Notes under the pieces: model-generated
Told to the model about the DNA's origin: nothing
Database searches by the model: none
Seen by the model: the letters and a program-made list of their open reading frames with translations, nothing else
DNA from: Hyunsoonleella pacifica
GTDB lineage: Bacteria; Bacteroidota; Bacteroidia; Flavobacteriales; Flavobacteriaceae
Direction: 5' to 3'
Assembly: GCF_004310335.1 (NCBI RefSeq)
Contig: NZ_SIRS01000004.1
Location: 1 to 64,000, forward strand
DNA: 64,000 nucleotides
Part shown: positions 52,762 through 61,498 of the stretch, in pieces
Position numbering within the stretch: the stretch's first letter is position 1
Layout: each line of letters opens with the position of its first letter
Program-made: the position numbers and the translations under genes

Positions 52762-54048
52762 ATGCAAATTAATAATTACTTAAAATCGAAAATGCAATTC
52801 GTTGCAATCCTTGGGTTGTTATTCGGATTAGCATCTTGCGGTTCTTACCAATATGTGGGTGTTGACAATGATGGTATTTATGGTGGAACTAATGATAATA
52901 AGCAGAATCAAGTAAGAGTTGTTGATGCAAGCAAAAATGCAGAAGGTAATGATTACTATGAGAATTACTTTAAAAACAAAGCTCAAGAATACGAAATTGC
53001 TACGGATAATGGTGCAATCTTCACAGATATAGATAGCTATAGCAGTGGTAATGAAAACCTTGCTGTAAATGATACTATTTATAATGATTACCAGGGTTAT
53101 GCTGGATGGGGACAAACTAATGATAACGTTACTATAAACTACATCGACAATGGTTGGAACAACTGGGGTTGGGGGTGGAATGACCCTTGGTTTAATGGTG
53201 GCTTTGGCTGGGGCGGCGGCTTCGGTTGGGGTTGGAATAACTGGGGTTGGAATCGCTGGAACCGTTGGGGCGGTGGCTTCGGATGGGGATGGAACGACCC
53301 ATGGTTTAATGGCGGCTTTGGCTGGGGCGGTGGCTTCGGTTGGGGTTGGAATGCATGGTGCCCTCCAGGGTTTTATGGTAATCGTTTTTATGCTGGAAGC
53401 AGGTTTGGCAACAACTTAGCCTTTAATAACTCAAGAAGAGGCAACATAGTATATGGTAGAAATACAACTGGAAGTAATAATACTTTGAGAAGAAGTAGCA
53501 TTGCTAGCACAAGACGTTCTTCTTCTACTACAGCGAGAACATCGACAGCTAATAGAAGATACAACAGCACGTCTCGTAGAACCAGTATTGCGAGCAATAA
53601 TAATACATCTCGTAGAACCAATGTTACAGGTAACAATAATGCTACATCAAGATATAGTACAGCTAGAAGAAATAGTAGTGCTCGAGTAAACAATGGAACA
53701 TCATCTCAAGTAAGACGTTCTAATGCTCCTAATACTATAAATAGAAATTCAACAGTGAGAAGAAGTAGCTCAAGACAGCCTTCTTATTCTCCTAATAGAT
53801 CATCATCTAACTCTAGAAGTAATAGTAGATACTCTACTCCTATTAGAAGAAACTCATCAGCTACATCGTCAAGAAGTAGCTCTAGCAGAAGCTCTAATTA
53901 TAGTAGAAGTTCTTCAAGTAGTAGAAGTAGCAGTGGCTCATATTCAAGGTCATCTTCATCAAGAAGTTCAGGGTCTTACTCTAGATCATCAGGAGGCTCT
54001 AGAAGTTCTGGAAGTTCACGAGGCTCTTCTGGCGGAAGAAGACGTTAA
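52762..54048 (+). CDS. Low-complexity lipoprotein: Trp/Gly-rich repeats and Ser/Arg-rich tail
   Basis: About 428 residues. It has a lipoprotein signal peptide (MQFVAILGLLFGLASCGS, lipobox LASC) and an acidic/Asn-rich region to about residue 130. A Trp/Gly block follows (about 132-210) built from WNDPWFNGGFGWGGGFGWGW units. The long C-terminal region (about 225-428) is almost entirely Ser, Arg, Thr, Asn and Gly, ending SSGGRRR. The tail is strongly basic and predicted disordered, like an eukaryotic RS domain in composition. I do not recognise a functional family. The start is the ATG at 52762, downstream of the -7 element. Confidence 0.85.
   Translation: MQINNYLKSKMQFVAILGLLFGLASCGSYQYVGVDNDGIYGGTNDNKQNQVRVVDASKNAEGNDYYENYFKNKAQEYEIATDNGAIFTDIDSYSSGNENLAVNDTIYNDYQGYAGWGQTNDNVTINYIDNGWNNWGWGWNDPWFNGGFGWGGGFGWGWNNWGWNRWNRWGGGFGWGWNDPWFNGGFGWGGGFGWGWNAWCPPGFYGNRFYAGSRFGNNLAFNNSRRGNIVYGRNTTGSNNTLRRSSIASTRRSSSTTARTSTANRRYNSTSRRTSIASNNNTSRRTNVTGNNNATSRYSTARRNSSARVNNGTSSQVRRSNAPNTINRNSTVRRSSSRQPSYSPNRSSSNSRSNSRYSTPIRRNSSATSSRSSSSRSSNYSRSSSSSRSSSGSYSRSSSSRSSGSYSRSSGGSRSSGSSRGSSGGRRR
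53170..53352 (+). repeat. Trp/Gly-coding tandem repeat, 114-bp period
   Basis: The segment coding GWGWNDPWFNGGFGWGGGFGWG occurs twice, 114 bp (38 codons) apart, starting near 53170 and 53284. It shows mostly synonymous differences and is G-rich compared with its surroundings. Confidence 0.8.
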
Positions 54049-54090
54049 TACGCTGTAAAAATCAATAGAATTTAATATGATCTAAAGATA

Positions 54091-54137
54091 TGTTTAAAAT
54101 AATCTTATTGCCTATAAAGCAGTGATTATTTTAAACA
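54091..54137 (+). terminator. Terminator after the lipoprotein gene
   Basis: TGTTTAAAATAATC and GATTATTTTAAACA form a perfect 14-bp stem with a 19-base loop. Confidence 0.65.
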
Positions 54138-54146
54138 TACTTAGGT

Positions 54147-54154
54147 TACTTTTG
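54147..54154 (+). promoter_or_regulatory. -7 element for the FadL-type porin gene
   Basis: TACTTTTG, a perfect TAnnTTTG match, lies 27 bases before the ATG at 54182. Confidence 0.55.
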
Positions 54155-54181
54155 CTCAACAAATAACAAAAAATTGAACAT

Positions 54182-55705
54182 ATGAAAAAGCTCCAATTAT
54201 TTTGCATAGCACTTTTATCTATCTCTACTATTTATAGTCAAGATATAAGCGATGCTTTACGTTATTCTCAAGATAATATTCAAGGAACAGCTCGTTTTAG
54301 AGCTTTAAGCGGTGCTTTTGGTGCCTTAGGAGGAGATATGAGTGCAGTAAGCATAAATCCTGCGAGTTCTGCTGTATTTAGTCAAAGTCACGCATCATTT
54401 TCATTAACTAATTCTGAGTTAAATAATAGTACACAGTACTTTAATGGCTCAGGAAACACCAACGATTCTAATTTTGATTTAACGCAAGGTGGTGCTGCTT
54501 TTGTTTTTAAAAGTACAAGTAACTCGCCTTGGAAGAAGTTTACCATTGGTGTAGCTTATGATAGAACAAACAATTTTGACGATAGTTGGTTTGCAGTAGG
54601 AACTAATACCAATAGTAACAACTTTAATAATACTATTGGAAGCTATTTCTTTGATTACGCAAATGGATTACGTTTAGATGAAATCTCAGCATTTCCAAAT
54701 GAATCGCTAGATGATGCTTACATTAATATTGGTAATGATCTTGGCTTTGCGCATCAACAAGGCTTTTTAGGGTTTGAATCTTTTATATTAGATCCAGAAA
54801 ATAATGCCGATAATAATACAAACTACTTACTTAATGTAGCAGAAGGTAATTTTAATCACGACTATACATTTGTATCTACTGGCTATAACGGTAAAATTGG
54901 GGTAAATGTTGCTGCACAATATGGAGACGATTTATATCTAGGAGCAAATTTTAATTCTCATTTTATTGATTATGATCGTTCTACCTTACTATTTGAAGAT
55001 AATAATAATGCGGGGTCCATAATCTCGGATGTAGAGTTTGAAAATAATTTATCTACAAGAGGGTCTGGGTTTTCATTTCAATTGGGTGGAATTTTAAAAT
55101 TAACCAATGAATTTAGAGTAGGGTTTACTTATGACTCACCTGTTTGGTATACTATTGAAGAGGAAACTTCGCAATTTTTAGGTACGGTTGGAAACGATGG
55201 AGAACCATTTAGCGTTACTATTAATCCACAAGTTACCAATATTTTCCCGTCTTACAGATTACAAACACCTGCTAGAATTACTGGTAGTGCTGCTTATATA
55301 TTTGGACAAAAGGGTCTAATAAGTTTTGATTATTCTACTAAAAATTATGGTGCTACTAAGTTTAGACCAGAAAATGATTTTACAGGTTTAAATGCTGACA
55401 TAAGTGACCTATTAACTACTGCCTCTACTTATAGACTTGGTGGTGAGTACAAACATAAACAATTTAGCTTTAGAGGTGGTTACAGATTTGAAGAAAGCCC
55501 TTATGTAGATGGTGTTACTGTTGGAGACTTAACTGGTTTTTCTTTAGGTTTTGGATACAATTTTGGAAACACAAGATTAGACATTACATACGACAAGTGG
55601 GAGCGTACAGACCAAACTCCGCTTTTTAATGTTGGCTTAATTGACGCTGCAACTATTAACAGAGAAAATTCCAACATCACATTAACTTTAGGATTTAATA
55701 TTTAA
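54182..55705 (+). CDS. OMPP1/FadL/TodX family outer-membrane transport protein
   Basis: This 507-residue protein has a signal peptide (1-19, ending IYSQ). The N-terminal pattern DALRYSQDNIQGTARFRALSGAFGALGGDMSAVSINPASSAVF is typical of Bacteroidota OMPP1/FadL homologues, in which the NPAS segment corresponds to the FadL plug. Many amphipathic strands follow, ending with a C-terminal ITLTLGFNI. It probably forms a barrel that takes up hydrophobic compounds such as fatty acids; the ligand is not certain. The terminator hairpin at 55733 closes the unit. Confidence 0.92.
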   Translation: MKKLQLFCIALLSISTIYSQDISDALRYSQDNIQGTARFRALSGAFGALGGDMSAVSINPASSAVFSQSHASFSLTNSELNNSTQYFNGSGNTNDSNFDLTQGGAAFVFKSTSNSPWKKFTIGVAYDRTNNFDDSWFAVGTNTNSNNFNNTIGSYFFDYANGLRLDEISAFPNESLDDAYINIGNDLGFAHQQGFLGFESFILDPENNADNNTNYLLNVAEGNFNHDYTFVSTGYNGKIGVNVAAQYGDDLYLGANFNSHFIDYDRSTLLFEDNNNAGSIISDVEFENNLSTRGSGFSFQLGGILKLTNEFRVGFTYDSPVWYTIEEETSQFLGTVGNDGEPFSVTINPQVTNIFPSYRLQTPARITGSAAYIFGQKGLISFDYSTKNYGATKFRPENDFTGLNADISDLLTTASTYRLGGEYKHKQFSFRGGYRFEESPYVDGVTVGDLTGFSLGFGYNFGNTRLDITYDKWERTDQTPLFNVGLIDAATINRENSNITLTLGFNI

Positions 55706-55732
55706 ATTCTAAATTTTAGATACTATAAATTG

Positions 55733-55765
55733 AAAGCTTGAACTCTTTAAAGTTCAGGCTTTTTT
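55733..55765 (+). terminator. Terminator of the FadL-type gene
   Basis: AAAGCTTGAACT pairs with AGTTCAGGCTTT with one G-T wobble, followed by a T run. Confidence 0.85.
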
Positions 55766-55829
55766 GTAATTGTTTTAAACAAAAAGGGACTTACCATAGT
55801 AGTACAATATAGTATAAACAAACGGAGCT

Positions 55830-55910
55830 GCGTTAAGGATTGAACGGTATGTGGAGCTCCCGACCTAAGGAGGAGCGACTAGTGAAAGCCTGACCCTTAT
55901 GGTAACGCCC
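55830..55910 (+). repeat. Dispersed intergenic element, type A copy 2
   Basis: GCGTTAAGGATTGAACGGTATGT at the left and AGTGAAAGCCTGACCC then GGTAACGCCC at the right align with the inverted copy at 23417-23512. The middle is shorter and diverged. The surrounding 316-base gap (55706-56021) otherwise holds only the FadL terminator and the folE promoter. Confidence 0.8.
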
Positions 55911-55988
55911 AAATTATAAGAGATATATAGATTATTTCTTATCACTTATTATTAACATTGCGTGTATAAGCTAAAATTGAGAAATGCT

Positions 55989-55996
55989 TATCTTTG
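55989..55996 (+). promoter_or_regulatory. -7 element for folE
   Basis: TATCTTTG fits TAnnTTTG exactly, 25 bases before the ATG at 56022. It rules out the longer reading that begins at 55962. Confidence 0.6.
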
Positions 55997-56021
55997 CAAA
56001 TTAAATTTTCAGTTATTTATT

Positions 56022-56696
56022 ATGAAATTTGACAATTTAGAAGAGTTTGATGCTTTAGGAGACGAACACATTGGTACTTCGGAGGATACACCAATGCGTA
56101 GTGATGCCTTTAAGCTTACAAGCGAAGAGAAGATTGACATTATAAAGGACGATGTGCGCCATATTATGGAAACACTTGGTTTAGATTTAACGGACGATAG
56201 CTTAAGCGGTACGCCTAACCGTGTAGCTAAAATGTTTGTTAATGAGATTTTTGGTGGTTTAGACCCTAAGAAAAAACCTAATGCCTCTACTTTTGACAAC
56301 AAATATAAATATGGCGAAATGCTGGTTGAAAAAAATATTACAGTGTATTCAACTTGTGAGCACCACTTATTACCTATTGTTGGTAGAGCACATGTTGCTT
56401 ATATTTCTAACGGTACAGTTGTTGGCTTGTCTAAAATGAATCGTATTGTAGATTATTTTGCTAAACGCCCACAAGTGCAGGAACGTTTAACGATTCAAAT
56501 TGTAAAAGAACTTCAGAGCGTTTTAAATACTAAAGATGTTGCTTGTGTTATTGATGCGAAACACTTATGTGTAAATTCTAGAGGTATACGTGATATTGAA
56601 AGCAGCACGGTAACTTCTGAATTTGGCGGAAAGTTTAAGGATATGGCAACGCGTCGTGAGTTTTTAGACTACATTCAATTAGATACTCAGTTTTAA
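56022..56696 (+). CDS. folE: GTP cyclohydrolase I
   Basis: This 224-residue enzyme converts GTP to dihydroneopterin triphosphate, the first step of folate and pterin synthesis. Zinc-binding and catalytic motifs are intact: VYSTCEHHLLPIVGRAHVAYI, GLSKMNRIVDYFAKRPQVQERLTIQI, and AKHLCVNSRGIRD (third zinc ligand Cys). The start at the ATG 56022 (MKFDNLEEFD) is set by the promoter element just upstream. cysS begins 43 bases downstream. Confidence 0.96.
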   Translation: MKFDNLEEFDALGDEHIGTSEDTPMRSDAFKLTSEEKIDIIKDDVRHIMETLGLDLTDDSLSGTPNRVAKMFVNEIFGGLDPKKKPNASTFDNKYKYGEMLVEKNITVYSTCEHHLLPIVGRAHVAYISNGTVVGLSKMNRIVDYFAKRPQVQERLTIQIVKELQSVLNTKDVACVIDAKHLCVNSRGIRDIESSTVTSEFGGKFKDMATRREFLDYIQLDTQF

Positions 56697-56739
56697 CCAA
56701 TACTAGCTCCAAATAATAACTCATCATTCAACCAAAAAA

Positions 56740-58221
56740 ATGCAGTTATATCTAACAAACCAAATCAAAATATACAATTCTCTTACTGGACAAAAAGAAG
56801 TTTTTAAACCTATAAATGATGGCCACGTTGGCATGTATGTTTGCGGTCCCACAGTTTACAGTAATGTGCATTTGGGGAACGTAAGAACTTTTATGTCTTT
56901 TGACATGGTGTTTCGTTACCTTAAGCATTTAGGCTATAAAGTGCGTTATGTTAGAAACATTACAGATGCTGGTCATCTAGAAAACGATGAAGATGCTGGA
57001 GAGGATAAAGTATCTAAAAAAGCACGTTTAGAGCAAATTGAACCAATGGAAGTTGTACAAAAATATACTGTAGATTTCCATAATGTATTACAAACGTTTA
57101 ATTTTCTCCCTCCAAGTATAGAACCTACAGCTACAGGACATATTATTGAACAAATTGAATTGATAAGTAAAATTATAGATAATGGTTTTGCGTATGAAGT
57201 AAATGGTTCTGTATATTTTGATGTACACAAGTTTAATGAAACCAGTAAATATGGGAAACTTAGCAAAAGAGTTCTTGAAGACTTAATACACAATACTCGC
57301 ACTTTGGATGGACAAAGTGATAAAAAGAATCCTCAAGATTTTGCACTTTGGAAGAAAGCTGAACCGCAACATATTATGCGATGGTCGTCACCCTGGAGTG
57401 ATGGTTTCCCAGGTTGGCATTTAGAGTGTACTGCAATGAGTACTAAATATTTAGGAGACAAGTTTGATATACATGGTGGAGGTATGGATTTAAAGTTTCC
57501 GCACCATGAGTGTGAAATTGCACAAAATGAGGCTGCAAAAGGGTGCTCTCCTGTTAACTATTGGATGCACGCTAATATGTTAGAATTAAATGGTGCAAGA
57601 ATGTCTAAATCTACAGGAAACACCGTTAATCCTAATGAATTGCTTTCAGGAGATAATAAATTCTTTAGTAAAGCTTTTGCACCAGGGGTTATTCGTTTTT
57701 TTAATGCGCAGTCTTCTTACAGAAGTGTCTTAGATTTGACTGATGATGGCTTATTAGCCAGTGAAAAAGGATTTTACAGGTTGATGGAAGGCATTAAGTT
57801 AATGAACGAGATTAAAGCTTTAGGCAATTCAACCATTGATGTTTTAGCATGGAAACAAAAATGTTATGATGCAATGAATGATGATTTTAATTCGCCTATC
57901 CTTATCGCTCATTTATTCGAGGCTATTAAATACATCAATCAAATTAAAGAAGGTAATGCCAGTATTTCTGTAGACGATTTAGAGATTTTAAAAACTACTA
58001 TGAATACTTTTGCTTTTGATGTTTTGGGGCTAGAAAATACCGTAGAAACCAGTTCTGGAAGTGATAAATTAGCTGGTGCTGTTGATGTTTTAATAAAACT
58101 AAGACAAGAAGCTAGAGTTAATAAAGATTTCGCACTTTCTGATAAAATACGGGATGAATTAGCCGAGGTTGGTATTGTTTTGAAAGACGGCAAAGATGGA
58201 ACCTCGTTTTCAGTAAATTAA
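56740..58221 (+). CDS. cysS: Cysteine--tRNA ligase
   Basis: This 493-residue class I enzyme attaches cysteine to tRNA-Cys. It shows the HIGH-type motif ([17 protein letters not shown]), the zinc site (Cys in [15 protein letters not shown], and HHECEIAQ), [15 protein letters not shown], and the KMSKS-type loop ([13 protein letters not shown]). The C-terminal anticodon-binding helical domain is complete. It follows folE in the same direction and may be cotranscribed. Confidence 0.97.
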   Translation: MQLYLTNQIKIYNSLTGQKEVFKPINDGHVGMYVCGPTVYSNVHLGNVRTFMSFDMVFRYLKHLGYKVRYVRNITDAGHLENDEDAGEDKVSKKARLEQIEPMEVVQKYTVDFHNVLQTFNFLPPSIEPTATGHIIEQIELISKIIDNGFAYEVNGSVYFDVHKFNETSKYGKLSKRVLEDLIHNTRTLDGQSDKKNPQDFALWKKAEPQHIMRWSSPWSDGFPGWHLECTAMSTKYLGDKFDIHGGGMDLKFPHHECEIAQNEAAKGCSPVNYWMHANMLELNGARMSKSTGNTVNPNELLSGDNKFFSKAFAPGVIRFFNAQSSYRSVLDLTDDGLLASEKGFYRLMEGIKLMNEIKALGNSTIDVLAWKQKCYDAMNDDFNSPILIAHLFEAIKYINQIKEGNASISVDDLEILKTTMNTFAFDVLGLENTVETSSGSDKLAGAVDVLIKLRQEARVNKDFALSDKIRDELAEVGIVLKDGKDGTSFSVN

Positions 58222-58326
58222 ACCGCGTTACTTTTCGTTTTTGTTATTCTACAATAATAATGTGGCGTGATTACATATTAGCTCTAAAACTAACAAGATT
58301 CTTGACTATAATGGATTAATTGCTTA

Positions 58327-58551
58327 ATGCTAAAAAAAATACTAATAGCACCTTTTCTGTTTTTGATAAAAATATATCAAACTGTGATATCGCCTTTAAC
58401 ACCTGCTACGTGTAGATATCAACCCACTTGTTCTCATTATTCTAAAGAGGCCTTAAAAAAACACGGTATTTTAAAAGGAGGATGGTTGGCTGTAAAACGT
58501 ATTTTTAGTTGTCATCCTTGGGGAGGCAAAGGTTATGATCCTGTTCCTTAA
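58327..58551 (+). CDS. yidD: Membrane protein insertion efficiency factor YidD
   Basis: This 74-residue protein has an N-terminal amphipathic helix ([20 protein letters not shown]) followed by [19 protein letters not shown] and the ending [13 protein letters not shown], the full YidD signature. It assists YidC-dependent membrane insertion. The usual neighbours (rnpA, yidC) are absent. It lies 105 bases after cysS. Confidence 0.95.
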   Translation: MLKKILIAPFLFLIKIYQTVISPLTPATCRYQPTCSHYSKEALKKHGILKGGWLAVKRIFSCHPWGGKGYDPVP

Positions 58552-58637
58552 AACCGCCTTATAGTTTAACTTCCTAGAACAAGTATTAAAAACAAAGTGC
58601 TTTTACTCCCAAATATTACCTCAAAAAAGCCGCGGAC

Positions 58638-58671
58638 TTGATATAAAAATCGCAATTTATTTTTACATTTG
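58638..58671 (+). promoter_or_regulatory. Promoter of the restriction-modification operon
   Basis: TTG (58638-58640), a 23-base spacer and TACATTTG (58664-58671) fit the Bacteroidota promoter consensus. The -7 element ends 6 bases before the controller ATG at 58678, so the transcript has almost no leader. Confidence 0.65.
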
Positions 58672-58677
58672 ATAAAA

Positions 58678-59010
58678 ATGGGTCAAATGAAAAGTTTCGG
58701 ACATTATATTAAAACAGAACGAGAAAAACGAGAGTGGACTCAAACCGAACTCGGAACTAAAATTGGAATAAACACAAGTGCCATCTGTAGAATTGAAAAT
58801 GGAAGTCAAAAATTCAGTAAATCTAAACTGAAAAAACTTGCCGAACTTTTTCAAACAGACCTTCAAGCTGTAACTGATCTGTTTTTTGCTGATAAATTCG
58901 TTAAAGAAGCCATAAAACATAAATGTTCTGATTCTATTTTTTCGGTTGCAGAGGATACTGCAAACTATTACAAAAATGTTAATGTAGTACAAGGAAAATT
59001 AGAATTATGA
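58678..59010 (+). CDS. XRE-family HTH regulator of the restriction-modification operon
   Basis: This protein of about 110 residues has a Cro/C1-type helix-turn-helix (FGHYIKTEREKREWTQTELGTKIGINTSAICRIENGSQKFSKSKLKKLAELF) and a C-terminal helical extension of some 45 residues. Its last four bases overlap the methyltransferase start (ATGA), so translation is coupled. Its position at the head of the operon suggests a C-protein-like controller that times methyltransferase and nuclease expression. Starts at 58678 or 58687 are both possible. No clear C-box was found. Confidence 0.85.
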   Translation: MGQMKSFGHYIKTEREKREWTQTELGTKIGINTSAICRIENGSQKFSKSKLKKLAELFQTDLQAVTDLFFADKFVKEAIKHKCSDSIFSVAEDTANYYKNVNVVQGKLEL

Positions 59011-60005
59011 GTAAAACTTTAAAGTATATAGACCTCTTTTCTGGTGCTGGAGGATTTTCTCTTGGCTTTGACAACAAAGGGTTTCAAAATGTGTTTTCAG
59101 TAGATATAGAACCCAGTTTTTGTGAAACATATAAACATAATTTCCCTAACCATAATTTAATACAAAAAGATATTTGTGAGGTAACAAATTCTGAACTTAA
59201 ATATTTAAAAGAGTTCGATGATATAGATGTTGTTATTGGCGGTCCGCCATGCCAAGGTTTTAGTATTGCGGGTAATATTGGCAGACAATTTATTAACGAC
59301 CCAAGAAATAGATTATTTAAAGAATTTGTAAGGGTTGTAGAAGTTATCCAGCCTTCTTTTTTTGTAATGGAAAATGTTGCTAGGTTATACAATCATAACA
59401 AAGGCAAAACTAGAGCAGAAATTATTACTGATTTTGAGAATCTTGGTTATAAAGTTGAATGTAAAATTCTTAATTCTGCTGATTATGGCGTGCCTCAAGT
59501 TAGAAAAAGAGCCATATTTATAGGCTCAAAAACCAAGAATACTATCATTTTTCCTGAAAAAGAAATAGATGAATATGTAACTGTAAGAGAAGCACTATCT
59601 TCTTATCCTAAATTAAAATCTGGTCAAGAATCAAAAGTCCCTAACCATGTTGCAATGTCACACTCCGAACAGATGTTACATAAAATGAGTTTTGTTTCTG
59701 ATGGAGGTAATAGAAGTGAAATTCCTATTGCAATTAGACCAAAATCTGGAGACGTTAGAAAATATATCAAATACGCCAGTAATAAACCTTCTGTAACCGT
59801 AACAGGTGATATGAGAAAAATATTTCACTATGAACAAAATAGAGCATTAACAGTACGAGAGTTAGCAAAACTGCAATCTTTCCCAGATAATTTTGTGTTT
59901 AAAGGCACAAAAATTTCACAACAACAACAAGTAGGGAATTCTGTTCCACCAAAAATGGCCGAAGCTATTGCAAGTGTAATTATCAAGATGAGTAAACATG
60001 TTTAA
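59007..60005 (+). CDS. DNA (cytosine-5)-methyltransferase
   Basis: This 332-residue m5C methyltransferase has motif I (IDLFSGAGGFSLGF), motif IV with the catalytic Cys (IGGPPCQGFSIAG), motif VI (FVMENVARLYN), motif VIII (VPQVRKRAIFIGS), and motifs IX-X (LTVRELAKLQSFPDNFVF, QQQVGNSVPPKMAEAIA). The target-recognition region lies between about residues 190 and 270. It should protect host DNA from the operon's nuclease. It overlaps the preceding gene by 4 bases and the next by 8. Confidence 0.95.
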   Translation: MSKTLKYIDLFSGAGGFSLGFDNKGFQNVFSVDIEPSFCETYKHNFPNHNLIQKDICEVTNSELKYLKEFDDIDVVIGGPPCQGFSIAGNIGRQFINDPRNRLFKEFVRVVEVIQPSFFVMENVARLYNHNKGKTRAEIITDFENLGYKVECKILNSADYGVPQVRKRAIFIGSKTKNTIIFPEKEIDEYVTVREALSSYPKLKSGQESKVPNHVAMSHSEQMLHKMSFVSDGGNRSEIPIAIRPKSGDVRKYIKYASNKPSVTVTGDMRKIFHYEQNRALTVRELAKLQSFPDNFVFKGTKISQQQQVGNSVPPKMAEAIASVIIKMSKHV

Positions 60006-61059
60006 ATACCCAAAAGTTAATTATATTGGTAATAAAGAAAAAATTGCTAAGTGGATCTGCGACCAATTCCCAACTGATGCTGAAACACTATTTGATGCGT
60101 TTTCAGGCGGCTGTTCTTTAAGTTATGAAGCAAAATCTAGAGGATTAGAAATTTATACAAATGACATTTTAAAAGTCAATTATCATATTGCAAATGCATT
60201 GATTAAAAACAACACTACTGTACTCGATAAATCTGATATTGAAACAATTTTTAGTGGGGAACCCTATGAAGGTTTTATGTTTCAAAATTACTCAGAAGTC
60301 TACTTTTTCCCTGACGAATGTAAAGCACTTGATTTATATAGACAAAACATTAATCTATTAACGTCAGAAGAAAAGAAGTCATTAGCGTTTGCTCTAATGA
60401 GAAGAGCCATGATCCGCAAAATGCCTTACTCACGATTTACATTAAATTGGGATAAAATAGTGCAACTTAGAGATGAAGAATATAGCTATAAAAAATACAA
60501 GAGAAGAAGAGCATATCACAACCAATCTTTCAAACACCATTTTCTTCAAAATTTAGATGCATATAATCAAGCAGTATTTAGCAATAACAAAAACAACATT
60601 GCTTATAATGATGATATATTTAACCTATTAGAAACAGTAAAGGCTGATATTATTTATTTAGATCCCCCTTACACAGGTACCATGAATAATTACTTTGGTT
60701 TTTACGGTTTAGTAGATAATTTTATAACATCAGAGATAACAGTGCCTTTTAAAAATAACTTTATAAACAAAAATTCTGTAATCGAACTTTTTGACAAACT
60801 ATTTTCTAAACTTAATAACTTTAAATATTGGTATTTAAGCTATAATAATTCTTCTTATCCAAGCAAAGATCAACTAATTAAGTTATTAGAAAAATATTCA
60901 GATAATATTGAGGTAGTGGAACGCAAACATAATTATCAAATAACTGGTAAAGACAAAAAAGAAAAGAACAAAGAATTTTTATTTATAGTGAAAAATAAAA
61001 TGTATGATAATAGTTCAGGTAACAGAGGAAGACAAATTGTTTGCGAAACAACAAATTGA
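59998..61059 (+). CDS. D12-class N6-adenine DNA methyltransferase
   Basis: This 353-residue protein has the Dam/D12-type pattern: N-terminal VNYIGNKEKIAKWICDQFP, the SAM-binding FDAFSGGCSLSYEAKSRG and catalytic motif IV DIIYLDPPYTGTMNNYFGFY. It methylates adenine at N6. With the upstream m5C enzyme it suggests an asymmetric target needing a different modification on each strand, as in the HphI system, from general knowledge. The gene overlaps its upstream neighbour by 8 bases and its downstream neighbour by up to 56. Confidence 0.92.
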   Translation: MFKYPKVNYIGNKEKIAKWICDQFPTDAETLFDAFSGGCSLSYEAKSRGLEIYTNDILKVNYHIANALIKNNTTVLDKSDIETIFSGEPYEGFMFQNYSEVYFFPDECKALDLYRQNINLLTSEEKKSLAFALMRRAMIRKMPYSRFTLNWDKIVQLRDEEYSYKKYKRRRAYHNQSFKHHFLQNLDAYNQAVFSNNKNNIAYNDDIFNLLETVKADIIYLDPPYTGTMNNYFGFYGLVDNFITSEITVPFKNNFINKNSVIELFDKLFSKLNNFKYWYLSYNNSSYPSKDQLIKLLEKYSDNIEVVERKHNYQITGKDKKEKNKEFLFIVKNKMYDNSSGNRGRQIVCETTN

Positions 61060-61498
61060 AGCGTTTAAAAAAATTGAAGCTGGTAGCTGGCGTTATTCCA
61101 ATGTTGAGGCTTGGCGTGGTATAGTTTGCGAAATATTAGCCAGTAAATGGTTAGAAGAAAATTTTACTGTTGAAAAACCTGCAAAAGGACTTGATAATTC
61201 CGGTATTGTTGATGATTGCGACATGGTAATTAACTCTAAAAGAGTTGAAATAAAATCTGCTACAAAAAACTATTTTCGCTATTTGATGCCAAAAATTCAT
61301 GATGTAAGAGATAAGCCAAAAGATATATACATTGGTGTTAAATACAATGAAACTGTTACCCCAAATCAAATACAAATCTTGGGGTATATTAAACGTTCTG
61401 AAATTTTAAATTATCCTGTAAAACAAAATAAAGGCGCACCTTATTATGAAGTGCCTCTGTTTAAATTAAAGTCAATCGATAAAAATACTTTTGACTAA
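61004..61498 (+). CDS. Putative PD-(D/E)xK restriction endonuclease
   Basis: This 164-residue protein of no recognised family has a PD-(D/E)xK-like signature: Glu43 in AWRGIVCEILASKWLEE, Asp73 in DDCDMVINSKRVEIKSAT, and Glu82-x-Lys84. Strands around these residues fit the nuclease core. Its place between two methyltransferases and an HNH gene supports a role as the restriction enzyme or a subunit. The ATG at 61004 overlaps the m6A gene by 56 bases; a TTG at 61037 would shorten the overlap. The stop overlaps the next ATG by one base. Confidence 0.7.
   Translation: MIIVQVTEEDKLFAKQQIEAFKKIEAGSWRYSNVEAWRGIVCEILASKWLEENFTVEKPAKGLDNSGIVDDCDMVINSKRVEIKSATKNYFRYLMPKIHDVRDKPKDIYIGVKYNETVTPNQIQILGYIKRSEILNYPVKQNKGAPYYEVPLFKLKSIDKNTFD

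Noticed and set aside
52828-53693. Long antisense and alternate-frame ORFs across the Trp/Gly and Ser/Arg coding region
   Set aside because: They are by-products of repetitive codon use; their translations are low complexity without family resemblance, and the lipoprotein frame has a signal peptide and promoter.
55962-56021. N-terminal extension of folE (20 extra residues)
   Set aside because: The extension spans the -7 element at 55989-55996, so it would not be transcribed, and GTP cyclohydrolase I needs no such region.
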